From: a virus
IMG/VR virus record: IMGVR_UViG_3300042939_000601
Location: 1 to 41,828 of that record
DNA: 41,828 nt
Reading direction: 5' to 3' (one strand)
Program-made: the position numbers and the translations under genes
Notes under the pieces: model-generated
Seen by the model: the letters and a program-made list of their open reading frames with translations, nothing else
The model's database searches: none
Told to the model about the DNA's origin: nothing
Part shown: positions 1-9,613 of the stretch, in pieces
Layout: each line of letters begins with the position of its first letter
Numbering within the stretch: the first letter of the stretch is position 1

Positions 1-230
1 TTGAATGTAACCGTTGCTCCGGAGGTCGCCGTAGTAATGGTTCCGCCGCCAGCGTCTCTGATGGTCTTGATGTCAATCTTGACTCCAACCGAGCCGATTT
101 TCACTATATCGCTTGGCATATTATGGTTTCTCCAGTGTTATGCGAACGTACCTGTAGCTTTGTGCGTAGACCGTTGTTGCGTTGGCGCTAGTATAGGTCA
201 CGTTGTCGGTGCTATATGCAATTTTTGCCG
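1..230. repeat. Terminal redundancy, left copy
   Basis: Bases 1-230 match 41599-41828 with one difference (A at 103, G at 41701). The repeat cuts through two tail genes, so it is most simply an assembly overlap of a circular or circularly permuted genome rather than a functional end. On the - strand it holds the 5' part of the small tail gene that is complete at 41406-41717, and the 3' end of the tail hub gene. The mismatch changes residue 6 of the small tail protein (Ala in the right copy, Val here), so it may be a population variant. Confidence 0.93.
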
Positions 231-3177
231 TTACGGTGGTTGTTCCCGTTATTTGTAAAAACGAATAGGACAGCTTGATTAAGCTTGGGTCAAGTAGGCT
301 TCCGTAGTCAATGACTTTCTCCCACTTGCCTGTGCTAAGGGTTGGCTGAAGATAGTATGGGTAGCCTGCATCTATCTGGTCCTGCGGGGTGCTCCAACTG
401 TTGTTCACAAAGTGGTCTGCCCAGGTCTCCGTGGTGTTTATTCCGAGGTAAATATCGTCATCCAAGATATATGCGTTTGTGAGTGTGCCAACGCTTCCTG
501 GGAGCGCTGTTTCCTCCAAAATTACATAATCGGGTGGTTCATCAACCTTCGCTGTTACTGATGTCTCTGCTCCTGCGGTGCCTGCGGTATTTACCGGAAC
601 GATCCAATAGGTGAATGTCCCCGAGATAATTTCAAACAGAGCCGAAAATGTGCCTGCGGTTTGCCCGACCAAGGTTGCTCCGCTGAATGTAGCGCCTTTG
701 TATATTTTATAGGTTTCAATCGGTATCGTGCTACTTGTCGGTGCGCTCCACTTTATGAGCACGTTGTTATCAACCACGTCAACAAGTGGATTGTTTACAA
801 TGCTAGGTGCCGAAATGTTTATATCAATGCTCGCCGGTTCGCCAAGATTGCCTGCTACATCTCTTGCGGCCACCCAATATTTACGTACTCCGCTCCATGT
901 TGCTTTGGTTAATAGGCTCAGGGCTCTGGTCGATGTCTCGGTCGTTGCTGTTGCAAAGGTAGCTCCGTACCGAATTTCGTATTCTCGTATTGCAAACAGC
1001 GCCTCCGATGCTGTCCACGTGAGCAGCACATTTGGTCCGGTGATCGTAAAGCTAACATTCGGCGCTGTAGGTGCCGTTATTATTACGGCTATTGTGGCTG
1101 CTGTGGCGCTTTCATTCCCGCTGGTATCGTATCCTTTTATCAGAAATGAATATTCGCCAGCCGCTTGCAATTGGGTCGTTTTAGATGTCCCTGCCACTTC
1201 TCCCAAAGAGATGGCGTTTCCCCACGCTACTCCTGTGGCGCCGTATTTTATGTGGTAGTGAGATATATCCAGGTCTGGAAGTGCGTCCCATTGTAGGCTA
1301 ACTCCGTAGCTCTGTATTTGCGCTTGGAGCCCTTGTACGGTTCCGGGAGGTTCCGTTTTTCCTATTACTGTGTGTGTAGCTGTATTTGACCATGCGCTAT
1401 AGACGCCCAGTACGCTTTTCGCTCGTAGCCGCACCTCATAGGTGGCTGTGTCCTTAACGTCCAAAATATAAAGGTAGTCAAAATCGCCTGCCACTGGTGT
1501 TGTCGGTAGCCATGCGCTTGACCCTACGATTCTGTACTGAGCTTCAATTTGGCCGCCCGATGTTACAAATGAGTCCTCGTTTGTAGTCCAGCTTACCTTC
1601 ATTCTGGAAAATATGGTTCCATCGGCTCGGACGTAGAGTTCGCTCGTGCCGCTTTGTATTGTGATTCCTGTCGGTGCGACTACACTAAATGGGTTTGGCA
1701 GTGTTGTGTTTGGTGCCACATCGACGGTTGTTTCTTCTCCGCCGTTCCATGCGTAGACTCCTGCGGCTGATTCCCGTAGTGAAAGACGGACTAGGCAGGT
1801 TGGATTGTCCCCTGAAATATCAAATAGAAGCTCGGCTTCGTCGACTTCAAATGTCTTATTAACCCAGCCAAGACGACTCCAACTTAGGTACACTGCTTCT
1901 CCGGGTTCCACTTGGAAGGCTTTCAGCTTCGCCGTCAATTCGACGGTAATTGGTTGTCGTATTTGCTCTAGGTGTATTTTTGCAATGCGTTGAGCGGTAG
2001 CTGGCGAGGTCGTAAAGGGCAGCTGAATGTCTTCGTAAATCTCTTCGTTGTTGTCCTGTTGTTTGTAGAAGTCATTTTTTACGGCTGGGAAGTCGGTTTC
2101 CTCATAGTTCGCTTCGGGGGATACGTATGTTCCCTTTACAGCATTGAAGTTGTCCCGCCGTGAAATCTTGGTTACGATTTGGAGTTCTCCAATTATATCC
2201 TCTTCCGAAAGATAAATTGCCGCTCCGTACCACTTTGCTGGCCAGCATTTCCATTTTCCGTTTGCGTAGGTGAGTGTTCCCGCCATTGCGCTCAGAATAG
2301 TTTCTAGGTTTGTCTGGTGGCTTTCTCCAATTTCAAATGAACCATTGCCAGTATATCTGGCTTCTGTGCCTCCGCCTGAAAGCGATACCGATTGCTGACA
2401 AACATCCGCTGCTGCTTTCCAGTTGCCTGCCTTGCCTGTGGTTGTTTCGCATTCCGATAGTGATGCTCCAAGGCCGTATTGTGTATTTGTTAGGTAGTCC
2501 AGTGCCTGTAGCGCAGCGTTTCTTGTCCAGTACGTTGTTCCGTCTCTCGGGTCATAGCACTTCTTCCCTTTAACAAGAAAACTGATTTCCGGTATGCCGT
2601 TGGGAAACAGAACTGCATCCCATTTCAAAATAATGTAAACGTGGGCTCGGCCTCGTTGTCTGTAGCGGCTGTCCCATTTGTTTGGACAGTTTGCTATTAG
2701 TTCTGGGATTGCTGGGTTTGATGGATTTCCGTTGTTTACGGCTAGAAATATTTTGTTTGATGCGTTCCTGGTTACGTTTGTCGTGTTGTCTCGTATGCTG
2801 GTACTCCAGCCTCCTATGGGATTGCTGGAAAAAAGAACCTCTTGCTCGTCAAGATATAGCTTTTCGATCTCCTCAATTTCATGGCCGGCGACCGTTACTA
2901 CTATGTGCAGTTGTTCGTTGTTGTTGGTGGTGTGAAGAAATGAAATTGTTCCGCCAACTCTCGCTCGGCCATAAATTACCCGCCAGTTGCCGTTGCTCTC
3001 CAGGCCGCTTATTTCCTTGCCCAGCGCCTTTTTTATTTTGCTGGCGGTAAGCCTTCGTACGGCTAGGGCTCGATATGCTCGAGTGTTTTTTAGCCGGTGT
3101 TTTTTGAGGTAGTCGGTTACTTCGTCTTTGCTCGGTCCGTACCGCTCCTTAATTTCAGCATCGGTCAAAAATGGCAT
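121..3177 (-). CDS. Central tail hub / host-specificity protein (lambda gpJ-like)
   Basis: 1018-residue tail-tip protein. The N-terminal half resembles the gpJ-type hub that closes the tail tube. The second half holds about four fibronectin type III-like modules, recognisable by recurring segments such as VSLQWDALPD, VLLTWTASEA and VLIKWSAPTS. A C-terminal module probably faces the receptor. The start was set at the ATG at 3177 because it overlaps the stop of the upstream gene (TAATG) and has an AAGGA site; an upstream start at 3258 would add 27 highly charged residues encoded over the neighbour. By family knowledge these hubs organise the baseplate and help set host range. Confidence 0.85.
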   Translation of the reverse strand: MPFLTDAEIKERYGPSKDEVTDYLKKHRLKNTRAYRALAVRRLTASKIKKALGKEISGLESNGNWRVIYGRARVGGTISFLHTTNNNEQLHIVVTVAGHEIEEIEKLYLDEQEVLFSSNPIGGWSTSIRDNTTNVTRNASNKIFLAVNNGNPSNPAIPELIANCPNKWDSRYRQRGRAHVYIILKWDAVLFPNGIPEISFLVKGKKCYDPRDGTTYWTRNAALQALDYLTNTQYGLGASLSECETTTGKAGNWKAAADVCQQSVSLSGGGTEARYTGNGSFEIGESHQTNLETILSAMAGTLTYANGKWKCWPAKWYGAAIYLSEEDIIGELQIVTKISRRDNFNAVKGTYVSPEANYEETDFPAVKNDFYKQQDNNEEIYEDIQLPFTTSPATAQRIAKIHLEQIRQPITVELTAKLKAFQVEPGEAVYLSWSRLGWVNKTFEVDEAELLFDISGDNPTCLVRLSLRESAAGVYAWNGGEETTVDVAPNTTLPNPFSVVAPTGITIQSGTSELYVRADGTIFSRMKVSWTTNEDSFVTSGGQIEAQYRIVGSSAWLPTTPVAGDFDYLYILDVKDTATYEVRLRAKSVLGVYSAWSNTATHTVIGKTEPPGTVQGLQAQIQSYGVSLQWDALPDLDISHYHIKYGATGVAWGNAISLGEVAGTSKTTQLQAAGEYSFLIKGYDTSGNESATAATIAVIITAPTAPNVSFTITGPNVLLTWTASEALFAIREYEIRYGATFATATTETSTRALSLLTKATWSGVRKYWVAARDVAGNLGEPASIDINISAPSIVNNPLVDVVDNNVLIKWSAPTSSTIPIETYKIYKGATFSGATLVGQTAGTFSALFEIISGTFTYWIVPVNTAGTAGAETSVTAKVDEPPDYVILEETALPGSVGTLTNAYILDDDIYLGINTTETWADHFVNNSWSTPQDQIDAGYPYYLQPTLSTGKWEKVIDYGSLLDPSLIKLSYSFLQITGTTTVTAKIAYSTDNVTYTSANATTVYAQSYRYVRITLEKP

Positions 3178-3803
3178 TATCGGTTCCTTCGGTTTGTGTT
3201 TTTCGGTTTGCCTTTTCTGTCGTCCTTCTTCTCGGGCTTCTTTTCTTTCGGCCCCCAAAAACCTTTCCAGTCCTGCAGGGAGCTTACATAGTCGAAGCCT
3301 TTATCTCCGCTGTAAATGATTCTCTGGCTTTCCGGTGTGTATCGCCAGTCCTTGCCTCTCTCGATGTCGATAACCCGGCTTTCGTACTTTAGGGTTACCA
3401 TCGGGTTTTCCGCCGATTCAATTATCTCTGCTTGGTCAAATCGGCCTTCAAATAAAAGGTATGGCGATGATACGATTGCTCCGCTGTTGTCCAGGAATCC
3501 GAAGTAAATTCGGCCTGGTTTGCCAAGCTGGGCGGAAATCAAAATAAGCGATAGCACCTGGTCGCTTACTCCGGCTAGGTATATCTCTACTCCTGTGGCT
3601 TCTATATGCGTTACTTCGGCTGCTGGCTTAATTCCATGCAGTAGGCCGTTGCCCTCCCAAGTGTAGCCGTTCCAGCTTATAGGTCCGGTCCCGCTCCAAT
3701 ATCGAAGTGTGCCATCGCCGAACTCTCCCTCGAAAAGGAAAATCGGCCGATTGGTTGCCGCTAAAAGCTCCGTTATCATGTTTGCCGTCAGGTCTCGGCT
3801 CAT
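3177..3803 (-). CDS. Tail-tip assembly protein (DUF2163-like)
   Basis: 208 residues. The N-terminal core (LFEGEFGDGTLRYWSGTGPI, then a glycine/tryptophan-rich stretch and a SYLAGVS-like strand region) resembles the DUF2163/tail-tip family found between distal tail and hub genes in lambda-like siphophages. The last 40 residues are almost entirely Lys/Arg/Glu/Pro and probably disordered. It overlaps the hub gene by one base and the upstream gene by four, so translation is probably coupled. A role linking tail tube and hub is inferred from position. Confidence 0.65.
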   Translation of the reverse strand: MSRDLTANMITELLAATNRPIFLFEGEFGDGTLRYWSGTGPISWNGYTWEGNGLLHGIKPAAEVTHIEATGVEIYLAGVSDQVLSLILISAQLGKPGRIYFGFLDNSGAIVSSPYLLFEGRFDQAEIIESAENPMVTLKYESRVIDIERGKDWRYTPESQRIIYSGDKGFDYVSSLQDWKGFWGPKEKKPEKKDDRKGKPKNTNRRNR

Positions 3804-4414
3804 GGCTTTGCCTCAACACAACTGAAGCCAACGCTATAAAGCCTGCTCTCGTCGGCCTCGAAAATTGTAACTACATTCTCTGTAAGCCTGAAAACCCCTA
3901 CTGTGTTGTTTGTAACGATAAGCTCGTCGTTGGCTGGGCTGACACCGAGTCTGGGCCATATATCAATAGTAGCGTTGCCGCTTGAGTCCGACGTTACGGT
4001 GGTTAGGCATTTGTGTAGCCCTGTGCCAATCTGAATGTAGTCACCTGGAAGAAGGACTCCTGTGGTGCTTGCCGGCCATCCGTCTGTGATAACTGAGTTG
4101 CCTGTTTGGTTGGCTCCGTTTACCCTTGGGTTGCCGCCGCCGACTCCCCTCGGTTGTTTGGCCAATGGGTCGCCCAGGTAAAAGGTTCCCTTTTGCCCGC
4201 AGAGTGCCAAAAGAAATGCGTTGAAGTTTTCTGCTTCCTCCCTGGTCATGTCTGGGAAGGAAACATCGGCGCCCCAGCTTTGTCCTGAGAACTCCTGTAC
4301 CTGAATAGTATGCGTGAACGGACTTCTGGCTACTCCCACAGTATTGATTGCATACAGCCTTACCTGTCTGAAGGACTTGGTCGTTGGTATCGTCAGTGGA
4401 TAGGTTACAGCCAT
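3800..4414 (-). CDS. Distal tail / minor tail protein
   Basis: 204 residues, directly after the tape-measure gene, whose stop it overlaps (TAATG). The start has a GAGGAG site. The first 90 residues (QVRLYAINTVGVARSPFTHT, FPDMTREEAENFNAFLLALC, GTFYLGDP) have the pattern of distal-tail-type proteins that join tube to tip. The rest is beta-rich with a Gly/Asn-rich loop near residues 90-110. Gene order (tape measure, this protein, tip protein, hub) matches lambda-like tail modules. Function is assigned from order and general resemblance. Confidence 0.6.
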   Translation of the reverse strand: MAVTYPLTIPTTKSFRQVRLYAINTVGVARSPFTHTIQVQEFSGQSWGADVSFPDMTREEAENFNAFLLALCGQKGTFYLGDPLAKQPRGVGGGNPRVNGANQTGNSVITDGWPASTTGVLLPGDYIQIGTGLHKCLTTVTSDSSGNATIDIWPRLGVSPANDELIVTNNTVGVFRLTENVVTIFEADESRLYSVGFSCVEAKP

Positions 4415-7400
4415 TAGAATCTTGCTCCTCGTCTCCCGCCGTCTGCCACTGCATTTATTGAACGCCGTACGGCCCGTTCCTCAACTTCTCTTAGGGCTGC
4501 TTTTATTCTGTTTTCCATGCCAGGTGTGGCCCCTCTTGCGTCAACGTAGTAGTTCGCTCCTCCGCCTCCACCTTTTTGAACGGCCAGTACCCCTAGCTTG
4601 CCGCCAATTCTTGTCAACGGCATTATGGCTTCTGAGCCCGCTTCTCCGGCCATGCCTAGCTTGTTTCCGCCATAGCTGAAAAAGGTCGGCCTATCGACTA
4701 TTCCACCGCTAGCAAATTTGGTCCCCTCAACGCTGCCGGTATTACTGCCGCTGGTGATGTTGCTGTTTAGAAGCTGTCTGCTGTTGTCGTCCAGGTTGGT
4801 CCGGACGTTTATCTGTATGTCCTTCTCGGTTGGGATTTTGTCGATTGTGTCCTTCAACCCTTTTAGGTCGTTGGTCATTGTCTCCCATTGTTTCTTGATT
4901 TCTGCGTTTCTATTTTCAAACTCGGCGACTACTCCTCCTGCTAGTTGGTCGCTGGCTTGAGAAAGTTGTTGCAGGCTTGTAATGCCCATAGCCTTGATTG
5001 CTGCAAGGTAGCTTTCGACTACCTTCGGGTCCACGCCTTGGGCAATCATCATTCGGCCCATATCGTCAATGGATTTGGCTCCCGCTTCCATCGCTTCAAC
5101 TGCCGTATCTTTGACGCTCTTAATGGCCGCTATGCCTCTTCCGCCTGAGCCTACTAATTGCTCCATCGCTCCGGACAGGTTGCCAACTGCTACCAGCCCT
5201 GGCTTGTATGCTTCTGCAATGCCGGCGATGGTAGAGCGGTACTCCGACCAGCGCATGGTTCCCTTCTTTGCTGATTCGAAAAGCGCCTTATCGAACTCCT
5301 CAAATGTTATTCCGAGTTGCGCAACAAGGAGCCGGGCGTTGTCTATGTTGCCTGCTAGGTTCTCGCCTAGTAGAAACCCAATTTGTCCGCCAACATCTTC
5401 GGTTAGGCCTAGTAACTCCTTGAAGCCTTTTCCGAGTGCGTCGAATGTTCCCTTCGCCTGCTCGCCCCAGGCGTTCATAGATTCTGCCCATCCTGGTGTG
5501 TTGAAGCGTCCCGTATCTCCCTCTAGGAAGTTGAAGTTTTTTCCCGCTACGGTCTTCAGTCGGTTTTGTGCGTCGAAAAAGGATACTGCCCCTAGCTTCT
5601 CGAAGCCTTCCTCAATAAAGTTTGCGAAAGCGTGGCGAGCTTGTGTCGCTGGGTTTTGAGGGCCCCATTTCATCGTTGCGCCTATCTCTCCGCCAATGAC
5701 TTTTCCAATTTGTGCGCCAATTTGGGCTCCTGCTGCTCCGCCAAACGCTGCACCAATTCCCGCTCCGATACCCGAGCCGACTGCTGCTCCGGTGCCCCGA
5801 TTGCTTTGCGTCTCTTTGTCTATGCTGCCTGCACTTAGTGATGTGCCAAGAACATCCATCCCAACTTGAGCGTATGCCCCGACTTCTCCGGCGCTTGCAT
5901 CAATTCCAAGCTCTTTTAGGCCATCTGAAATGCCCTGCATCAGCTTGCCTTTGGTCTCTTCGCTTAGTTGGGTCGTAAATGCGTTTACAACTCCGTCAAG
6001 CTCAATGCCAAGCGCATCTCCAAGTCCCGCTATGGAGCCCGCCAGTTGGTCGAAGGACCCGGCAAAGCTCTCAAAGTGCTCCTTTGCCGCTTGGTCTAGC
6101 TCGGCTTGGTATTTATCTGTCACTTCCTTTGCGGCTTTCTGGCCGTATTCGCTTATTTCGTCCATGGAAACGGCGCCTTTATCGACGGCCTCTTTCCATT
6201 TTTCGGTAAACCCGTTGTAGACCGATGTCCCGATTTGGTCTTTTAGTTTGTCGAGCCCTGCCTGGTCTAGGTTTTGGATGGCGTTGTTGATTTGGTCCTC
6301 AAGGCCACTTTGGTCGGCTTCTTGTTTGTATTTGCCCCACTCGGTCTTGAGCTTTGCCACTTCGGCTGCCGCTTTCTTCGCCTCTTCTCCCATTTTGCCA
6401 ATGGCTTCGCCTGCCAAGCCAGTATTCTGTATGGCTGGGATTGACGCTCGCCCGAGGCCTTCAACTGCCGTGCTTGTTTCGTTTACTGCGGTTGTGGTCG
6501 TTTGTGCGGTCGTGGTGTTTTCATTCAAAATGCCGTTAAGTCGGTTGAGTTCGTCCCACCCCACCTTAATCGCCGCCTTCAGCCTTGTTCTCTCTTCCTC
6601 TATCTGCTCCGGCGTCCAGCCGAAAAGCGCCTGCATAGCCGGCCCTTCGTATGGCTTCGTGCGCTCATCAAGCGTTGCCAATTCTTTTTCAAGCTCGGCT
6701 AGGCTTATAGCCATTCGGTCTGCTTGCGCTCTCGTCCCGCTTCCGAAAAGAGTGTTGAATCCGCCTATTACTTCGTTGATGTACCCTAAAACGGCTGGGA
6801 GAACCTTGCCGGCCCAATCCAACACCGTGGCAAAAAAGTCTGCTGCGTTTTGCCCTAATTGCTCCCAGTTTATTTCATTCAATACCTTGGTGAACTTTCG
6901 GTAGGCCTCGGTTAGTGTTTCGTTGCTCGCAAGGGCTATTCCGAATTTTGCTTGTGCTTCGTCCATCGCAACAGACATTGCCTTTTGCGCCGCATTTAGG
7001 CTGTCCTGCATTGGCAGAAGTTTGCCGTTCTGCTCTTCGATAGCTTTGAGAGCGGCTAGTTGTCTTGCTTCTTTCTTTTGTGCGTCATCAAGTTGCTTTG
7101 CCGTGACGCCGATGGATGCTGCATATTGTTCATAGGCTAGGTCGGCGTCTATTACGATTCCAAGCGATGCTAGTTGCTTTTCTTTCGCCATCGTCATGGC
7201 GCCAACAAGCTCTTCAAGTGCCGCTTTAGCGTCCTTGCCTGTTGCCTCGGCGAATCGTCCGGCATAGTCGGCCATAAGTCCGAAGTTGTCGGCAAGTCCG
7301 GGAATTTGCTTTATCATTCCCTCGTTGGCAATCTTCATGAGGTCCATCGAGGAAACGGTTCCTAGTAGCGCCGTTTTCGCTGCGTCTAGTTGTGCGGACG

Positions 7401-7671
7401 TACCTCCAAGCTGCTTGAAACTGGCGGTGAGGTCGTCTAGCTCGTCTCCCTTTTCGGCCAGGGCACCTACGGCTTGTCCCAGCTTGTAAACTGCTGCGGC
7501 TCCTCCAATAACGAGCGCAGCCTGTCCAATCTTTTGAATCGTCTTGAACGCTCCGGATATTTTCTTTTCTGCGCCGAGAACGGATTTGACGGCGCCGTCC
7601 ATGTCCTGTGAAAACTTCGCAACCAGCGCTCGTAGCTCAATATATAAACCGCCTGCTGGTTGTGGTGCCAT
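4414..7671 (-). CDS. Tail tape measure protein
   Basis: 1085 residues, one of the longest genes present, right after the tail chaperone frameshift region, the usual place for a tape measure. It opens with alpha-helical, Ala/Lys/Gln-rich sequence, has a hydrophobic segment near residues 45-75, and a Gly/Ala-rich run around residues 655-700 (GSGIGAGIGAAFGGAAG) typical of tape measures with membrane-active segments. It sets tail length and probably helps DNA pass the envelope. Tape-measure scaling of about 0.15 nm per residue would predict a tail of roughly 160 nm. Confidence 0.9.
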   Translation of the reverse strand: MAPQPAGGLYIELRALVAKFSQDMDGAVKSVLGAEKKISGAFKTIQKIGQAALVIGGAAAVYKLGQAVGALAEKGDELDDLTASFKQLGGTSAQLDAAKTALLGTVSSMDLMKIANEGMIKQIPGLADNFGLMADYAGRFAEATGKDAKAALEELVGAMTMAKEKQLASLGIVIDADLAYEQYAASIGVTAKQLDDAQKKEARQLAALKAIEEQNGKLLPMQDSLNAAQKAMSVAMDEAQAKFGIALASNETLTEAYRKFTKVLNEINWEQLGQNAADFFATVLDWAGKVLPAVLGYINEVIGGFNTLFGSGTRAQADRMAISLAELEKELATLDERTKPYEGPAMQALFGWTPEQIEEERTRLKAAIKVGWDELNRLNGILNENTTTAQTTTTAVNETSTAVEGLGRASIPAIQNTGLAGEAIGKMGEEAKKAAAEVAKLKTEWGKYKQEADQSGLEDQINNAIQNLDQAGLDKLKDQIGTSVYNGFTEKWKEAVDKGAVSMDEISEYGQKAAKEVTDKYQAELDQAAKEHFESFAGSFDQLAGSIAGLGDALGIELDGVVNAFTTQLSEETKGKLMQGISDGLKELGIDASAGEVGAYAQVGMDVLGTSLSAGSIDKETQSNRGTGAAVGSGIGAGIGAAFGGAAGAQIGAQIGKVIGGEIGATMKWGPQNPATQARHAFANFIEEGFEKLGAVSFFDAQNRLKTVAGKNFNFLEGDTGRFNTPGWAESMNAWGEQAKGTFDALGKGFKELLGLTEDVGGQIGFLLGENLAGNIDNARLLVAQLGITFEEFDKALFESAKKGTMRWSEYRSTIAGIAEAYKPGLVAVGNLSGAMEQLVGSGGRGIAAIKSVKDTAVEAMEAGAKSIDDMGRMMIAQGVDPKVVESYLAAIKAMGITSLQQLSQASDQLAGGVVAEFENRNAEIKKQWETMTNDLKGLKDTIDKIPTEKDIQINVRTNLDDNSRQLLNSNITSGSNTGSVEGTKFASGGIVDRPTFFSYGGNKLGMAGEAGSEAIMPLTRIGGKLGVLAVQKGGGGGANYYVDARGATPGMENRIKAALREVEERAVRRSINAVADGGRRGARF

Positions 7672-7673
7672 GT

Positions 7674-8386
7674 CTACCTTGGCTTTGACGCTACAACGTT
7701 CATCATGTGCAGTAGCATTGCCTCCCCCGACATTTCTTGTCTAGTCGGCCTGGGTGCCTCTGCGCTGTTCTTTAAGTTATCCAACGAGTGGAAAAAGTCC
7801 TGTGGATGCAGGCTTGGATTATCACCACGATGGATATTGTATAAGATACTCGCAATCAGTCCGGCTCGGTAGTCTGCTTGCTGTATTTGGAGTTCGTGTC
7901 TCTTGCCCAGTGCGTGAAATTGCGCCGGTGTTAGGTCAAGAAATTGCTCAAAGCTCAGCCCGAAGTCGTAAATAGCTACGGATAGAACCTCCAGCCACGA
8001 GCCCTCTTCATGCTCGTCGGTAGAGTCGCCTTCTATTCCGTAGCCTCGCCTTTTTTTTCCTGTTCGGCGTCTGACTCCGCAACATAGCAGGCCTGAATCA
8101 GCTTAGGCATAATTTCGTTGGTGAACTTTTGGAAAACCTTTTGTTCGAGGTTATCCAATATCCACTCTTTCGTGTACTTCTTGTCGATGTGCTTTATTGC
8201 TGCGTGAAGTAGCTCAACAATAGTCACTGCCGAGGCAATCTCCCATTGATTGGCGAAGATACTCGCCAGTGGTTTGCCCGTGGACTTTTCATAGTTGAAA
8301 ATGGTCCGATAGTTACAAACGACTGGTACGGTATCTCCGCCAATCTCAAGGTCGATGTGAGGATGGGCTTTCTCGGCGTGTTTCAT
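7674..8386 (-). CDS. Tail assembly chaperone, -1 frameshift product (gpGT-like)
   Basis: Predicted 237-residue fusion made when ribosomes slip back one base on the slippery heptamer A_AAA_AAA followed by G (bases 8057-8051, - strand) near the end of the upstream chaperone gene. After the slip the frame stays open for about 125 codons to a TAG at 7676-7674, just before the tape-measure start at 7671. The extension reads like a lambda gpT domain (DFGLSFEQFLDLTPAQF, then HELQIQQADYRAGLIASILY). It has no plausible start of its own, which supports expression by frameshifting. In this family the short and fused forms together guide tail tube assembly on the tape measure. Confidence 0.85.
8033..8386 (-). 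CDS. Tail assembly chaperone, short form (gpG-like)
   Basis: 117 residues, mostly helical. Motifs such as VCNYRTIFNYEKSTGKPL and EWILDNLEQKVFQKF fit the gpG-type chaperones between tube and tape-measure genes. An AGGA site lies a few bases before the ATG. Its 3' end (GAA AAA AAA GGC) carries the slippery run of eight A. By analogy the short form should be the abundant product and the -1 fusion a minor one. Confidence 0.85.
   Translation of the reverse strand: MKHAEKAHPHIDLEIGGDTVPVVCNYRTIFNYEKSTGKPLASIFANQWEIASAVTIVELLHAAIKHIDKKYTKEWILDNLEQKVFQKFTNEIMPKLIQACYVAESDAEQEKKGEATE
8051..8058 (-). promoter_or_regulatory. Programmed -1 ribosomal frameshift site
   Basis: Eight consecutive A on the - strand, phased so that codons GAA AAA AAA G form the canonical A_AAA_AAA_G heptamer. 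The zero frame stops six codons later, while the -1 frame is open to just before the tape measure. Position and outcome match the conserved G/GT frameshift of long-tailed phages. Confidence 0.85.
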
Positions 8387-8416
8387 TTGTATCCTGCTTT
8401 TTTTAGCAGTTTACAT

Positions 8417-9178
8417 TTAGAACGGCCATGAAGTCAACTTAATCGTTACCGCTCCCTGAAGAACGCTCTCGATTTCCGCTGTAATGCCAACCGCCGTTAC
8501 GTATCCTGCAAAGCTCAGCGTTGTGGCTGCTGCGTTGCTGAATACAAGCTGAAAGTTGCGCTTGGTGCGGTTCTTCTGATCCGTGCTAAGTCCGGTATGC
8601 GTTGCGTTGTTCGGAAGATAGTTGACCTGAAAGGAAATCTCACCTGGGTCAATTAGGCTCGGCAGGAACTCTCTCGTCGAGTTCTCTGACTCCATGTGAG
8701 TTACATCGATAATCTGGCTGCTGGTGTTCGGGCCACTGATGCTCTTTACTTCTGCAACATTGGTGAATGTCTCGCCGCCTGCTGTTCCGCCGGAGAGGGC
8801 GCCGCTTGCCCCTGCTACCAATACTCCAGAGCCATTGCCTGCTCCGGTGGTTGCTTGGAAGTTCTCCACGAATGTGCTGTTCTGATAGAGTTGGCTGATG
8901 GCAAACCCAACAGTTGTCGTTGCAACTCCGCTCCCGTCTGTAGCTGACGTGATTGTCACACTCGACGCAGTTACGGCAATCGCAAATGCGGTATTGTTGC
9001 CGCTTACGATAACTGCTGCGGTCTTGCTGTTGCCCGCTGTCCCTGCTTCAATCGCTTGAATAACGAGGGTCTGGTTGCTTGTTCCGAAGGTTTTGCTGGC
9101 CTTCACTCCGGCTCCTGCTCCACCATCTCCCTTCTTCAAAATACAACCGAATCCGGCTGTAGCTGTGCTTGCTGGCAT
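8417..9178 (-). CDS. Major tail tube protein
   Basis: 253 residues with an excellent GGAGGAG ribosome site. The C-terminal two thirds contain the tube-protein pattern: a region around VKSISGPNTSSQIIDVTHMES, then REFLPSLIDPGEISFQVNYL, then a beta-rich end. The N-terminal third (residues 20-130) is Ala/Gly/Thr-rich and looks like an inserted beta domain that could sit on the tube surface. It would polymerise into the tail tube with the chaperone and tape measure encoded just downstream. Confidence 0.85.
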   Translation of the reverse strand: MPASTATAGFGCILKKGDGGAGAGVKASKTFGTSNQTLVIQAIEAGTAGNSKTAAVIVSGNNTAFAIAVTASSVTITSATDGSGVATTTVGFAISQLYQNSTFVENFQATTGAGNGSGVLVAGASGALSGGTAGGETFTNVAEVKSISGPNTSSQIIDVTHMESENSTREFLPSLIDPGEISFQVNYLPNNATHTGLSTDQKNRTKRNFQLVFSNAAATTLSFAGYVTAVGITAEIESVLQGAVTIKLTSWPF

Positions 9179-9202
9179 ATTAAATCTCCTCCGATTTTAG
9201 CC

Positions 9203-9613
9203 TCATCCTTCTCGGTGCATTATGAGCCACGTTTGCGTGATACGATATACCTCAACATCGCTCTCATACCCTTGGGCCTCATTTTCCGAAAGAATCCCCA
9301 GTATGTCTACTGCCGATACTGTCCCTTTATACCCGTCAAGCCTTGCTTGTATTTTCCGTGCAAGGTCTTGCGCCATAATGGCGCCACCGGTGGTGTGTTC
9401 CCTCGGTGTCCAAATCTCTATAATAAATCGGCTGAAGGTTAAACTGCCTGCTCCGTCGAGGTGGTGTTCTCTTTGGCCGCTTGTTCTTTGGTATGAAATG
9501 CACGGGAATACTGCGTTGTCGGGTGTTCTGACCGGATATATTCGTTTTTTAACCACCGATGCTATCTGGCTGTCGGTGCTTAAAAGTGTAAAAAGCGCCG
9601 CTTCAATGCTCAT
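9203..9613 (-). CDS. Tail completion / minor tail protein (DUF3168)
   Basis: 136 residues with the DUF3168 signature: an N-terminal helix (ALFTLLSTD), IYPVRTPDNAVFPCISYQRT, and a later WTPREHTTGGAIMAQDLARKI. The family includes tail terminator/completion proteins encoded between the HK97 gp10-like gene and the tube gene, the position seen here. The start overlaps the previous stop by four bases. It probably caps the tail tube and makes the joint to the head connector. Confidence 0.8.
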   Translation of the reverse strand: MSIEAALFTLLSTDSQIASVVKKRIYPVRTPDNAVFPCISYQRTSGQREHHLDGAGSLTFSRFIIEIWTPREHTTGGAIMAQDLARKIQARLDGYKGTVSAVDILGILSENEAQGYESDVEVYRITQTWLIMHREG

